NCBI GenBank assembly: GCA_025935235.1
Contig: JAICVT010000284.1
Location: 1 to 5,947 of the forward strand
Length of the DNA stretch: 5,947 nt
Source of the DNA: Ktedonobacterales bacterium
Lineage (GTDB): Bacteria > Chloroflexota > Ktedonobacteria > Ktedonobacterales > JADMIN01
Direction: 5' to 3'
Both the position numbers and the translations under genes were made by a program. The notes beneath the pieces are model-generated. The model ran no database searches. It worked only from the letters and a program-made list of their open reading frames with translations, and was not told where the DNA came from. Below, piece by piece: positions 4,554 through 5,947 of this stretch (its first letter is position 1; the number at the start of each line of letters is the position of its first letter).

Positions 4554-5947
4554 ATGGCCACTGCCGCTAGCTCATCCCCCAGCGCCACCGCGCGCGGCCC
4601 GCGCGGGACGTTGCTGCTGGGCAACCTTCGCGCATACCTCCACGATCCACTGGGCTACATGGTCGAGATGCCCCGCCAGTACGGGCCGGTGGTTCGGCTA
4701 CGCTTGCTCCAGACCCCCTACTACGTGGTCGCCCACCCCGATGGCGTCCAGCGCATCCTGCACGACAACGCGCGCAACTACCTGCGTGCGCCGCAGGTCA
4801 TTGACCCGGTCAAAGTCAGCTTCGGCGCCGGATTACTCGTCACCGAGGGCGCGCCCTATCTGCGGCATCGCCGCATGATGCAGCCCATCTTTCACCATCG
4901 CCATGTCCAGACCTTCGCCGAGTTGATGGCCCACCAGACGGCGACGCTGCTCACGGCCTGGGAAGCGCCTGCCCAGCGCGGCGAGCGCGTGGATGTCGCC
5001 GCGGCGATGAAGCGCCTGGCGCTGGCGATCGTGACACGGGCGCTGTTCAGCGCTGATCTTGACCGGACCGCTGATGCGCAAGTGCTGAGCGCAGCCAACG
5101 ACACGTTGAACGACGCGGCGTTTCGGCGCGCGATGTATTATCCCGTGTATCCGCCCCCAGCGGTCCCGACGCCCCACAATCGCCGCTTCCGGGCCGCCGC
5201 GCGCCACCTCGATCACCTCGTCTACCGCCTGATCGCCGTGCGCCGGGCGCAGTACGACACGCAGAGCGACAACGCCGCAAGTGACTCCGCGACGGACCCG
5301 CTTTCCCTGCTCATCGAGGCGCGCGACGCCGAGACGGGCGAGGGGATGACTGATCGGCAGATCCGCGATGAAGCGCTGAATCTGATCTTCGCCGGACACG
5401 ACACCGTCGCCAATGCGCTGACCTGGACGCTCTACCTCCTCGCGCGCCATCCCGATGTCGTTGAGCGGCTAGAGGCAGAGGTGGCGACCGAACTGGGTGG
5501 GCGCGCGCCGACGGTGGGAGATCTCGCGCGCCTGCCCTACAGCCGCATGATCCTCGACGAAGCCCTGCGCCTGTATCCGCCGGTTCCCATTGATCCTCGC
5601 CGGGCGCTCAGCGCCGATACCATCTGCGGCTACCACATCCCGGCTCGCGCCAACGTGAGCGTGGGTATCTACGCCGTCCACCATCATCCCGACTATTGGC
5701 CCAGGCCCACCGACTTCGATCCAGAGCGATTCACGCCCGCCGCGGTAGCGAGCCGCCATCGCTACGCCTATCTGCCCTTCTTCGCCGGTCAGCACCTCTG
5801 TATGGGCAAAGACTTCGCCCTGCTCGAGGCGCAACTGGCGCTCATCATGGTCGCGCAGCGCTATCGGCTGACGCTCGCGCCCGGGCAGGTTGTCGAGCCA
5901 CACCTGGGGCTGACGCTCAGCCCGCGCGGGGGCCTGCCGATGACGCT
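4554..5947 (+). CDS. Cytochrome P450, missing only the extreme C-terminus
   Basis: A haem-thiolate monooxygenase; 464 complete codons are present and the frame is still open at the window edge, probably lacking only a few residues. No membrane anchor, so it is a soluble bacterial type that needs separate redox partners, none of which is in view. Landmarks: helix-C region PYLRHRRMMQPIFH with Tyr102 and Arg106 where Trp-x3-Arg is usual; helix-I oxygen-activation motif FAGHDTVA (279-286) with Asp283 and Thr284; ExxR as Glu336/Arg339 in DEALRLYPP; PERF-type segment FDPERF; haem loop PFFAGQHLCMG with the ligand Cys416. The haem loop has His414 in place of the usual Arg and Phe410 in the normally small second position. 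A low-complexity Asp/Ser/Ala linker lies before TDPLSLL. The ATG at 4554 has GGGAG six bases upstream. Substrate and CYP family cannot be named from sequence alone; the gene lies 222 bases from its neighbour and is probably transcribed on its own. Confidence 0.96.
   Translation, partial: MATAASSSPSATARGPRGTLLLGNLRAYLHDPLGYMVEMPRQYGPVVRLRLLQTPYYVVAHPDGVQRILHDNARNYLRAPQVIDPVKVSFGAGLLVTEGAPYLRHRRMMQPIFHHRHVQTFAELMAHQTATLLTAWEAPAQRGERVDVAAAMKRLALAIVTRALFSADLDRTADAQVLSAANDTLNDAAFRRAMYYPVYPPPAVPTPHNRRFRAAARHLDHLVYRLIAVRRAQYDTQSDNAASDSATDPLSLLIEARDAETGEGMTDRQIRDEALNLIFAGHDTVANALTWTLYLLARHPDVVERLEAEVATELGGRAPTVGDLARLPYSRMILDEALRLYPPVPIDPRRALSADTICGYHIPARANVSVGIYAVHHHPDYWPRPTDFDPERFTPAAVASRHRYAYLPFFAGQHLCMGKDFALLEAQLALIMVAQRYRLTLAPGQVVEPHLGLTLSPRGGLPMT

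Noticed and set aside
289..5042. 12-base direct match GTGACACGGGCG at 289-300 and 5031-5042
   Set aside because: About one such match is expected by chance in a window of this size, and the second copy is inside the P450 coding sequence.
4833..5450. Open frame of 205 codons on the - strand inside the P450 gene
   Set aside because: Lies fully opposite an intact P450 frame with the helix-I motif within the same span; no domain signal of its own.

Overview
The window reads as a piece of bacterial chromosome with every supported gene on the + strand. Most of it is GC-rich (38 of 60 bases in 2341-2400, 53 of 60 in 1261-1320). The first ~1.14 kb is clearly less so (31 of 60 in 361-420, 32 of 60 in 961-1020). 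The long-form SAICAR synthase and the six-helix membrane protein with a HAMP-like tail would suit a Chloroflexota bacterium of the Ktedonobacteria type. That assignment rests on remembered family resemblance and is tentative.

Layout. (1) 2-289: the last 95 codons of a small helical protein cut by the window edge. (2) 316-1143: a PIN-like nuclease whose start sits within 30 bases of the first gene's stop. Together they look like an antitoxin/toxin-style pair, and their base composition suggests acquisition by transfer. (3) 1188-2144: an alpha/beta hydrolase with a complete catalytic triad. (4) 2179-3081: purC, SAICAR synthase of de novo purine synthesis, 34 bases after the hydrolase and probably co-transcribed with it. 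(5) 3082-3194: an intergenic stretch holding a strong 13-bp-stem hairpin at 3123-3155. (6) 3195-4331: a six-helix membrane protein with a HAMP-like signalling helix but no recognisable output domain; its 3' end carries two unrelated short tandem repeats. (7) 4332-4553: a 222-base gap with a candidate sigma-70-type promoter flanked by the two arms of a 13-bp inverted repeat. (8) 4554-5947: a cytochrome P450, nearly complete, running off the right edge.

How they work together. The hydrolase and purC are likely one transcript, though no shared biochemistry is evident. The membrane protein and the P450 look like separate units, divided from purC by the hairpin and from each other by the promoter gap. 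The most interesting parts are the small-protein/PIN-like pair, where the PIN-like protein has about 95 residues more than usual between its second and third acidic residues, and the inverted repeat around the P450 promoter. No rRNA, tRNA, CRISPR array, insertion sequence or replication origin was seen.
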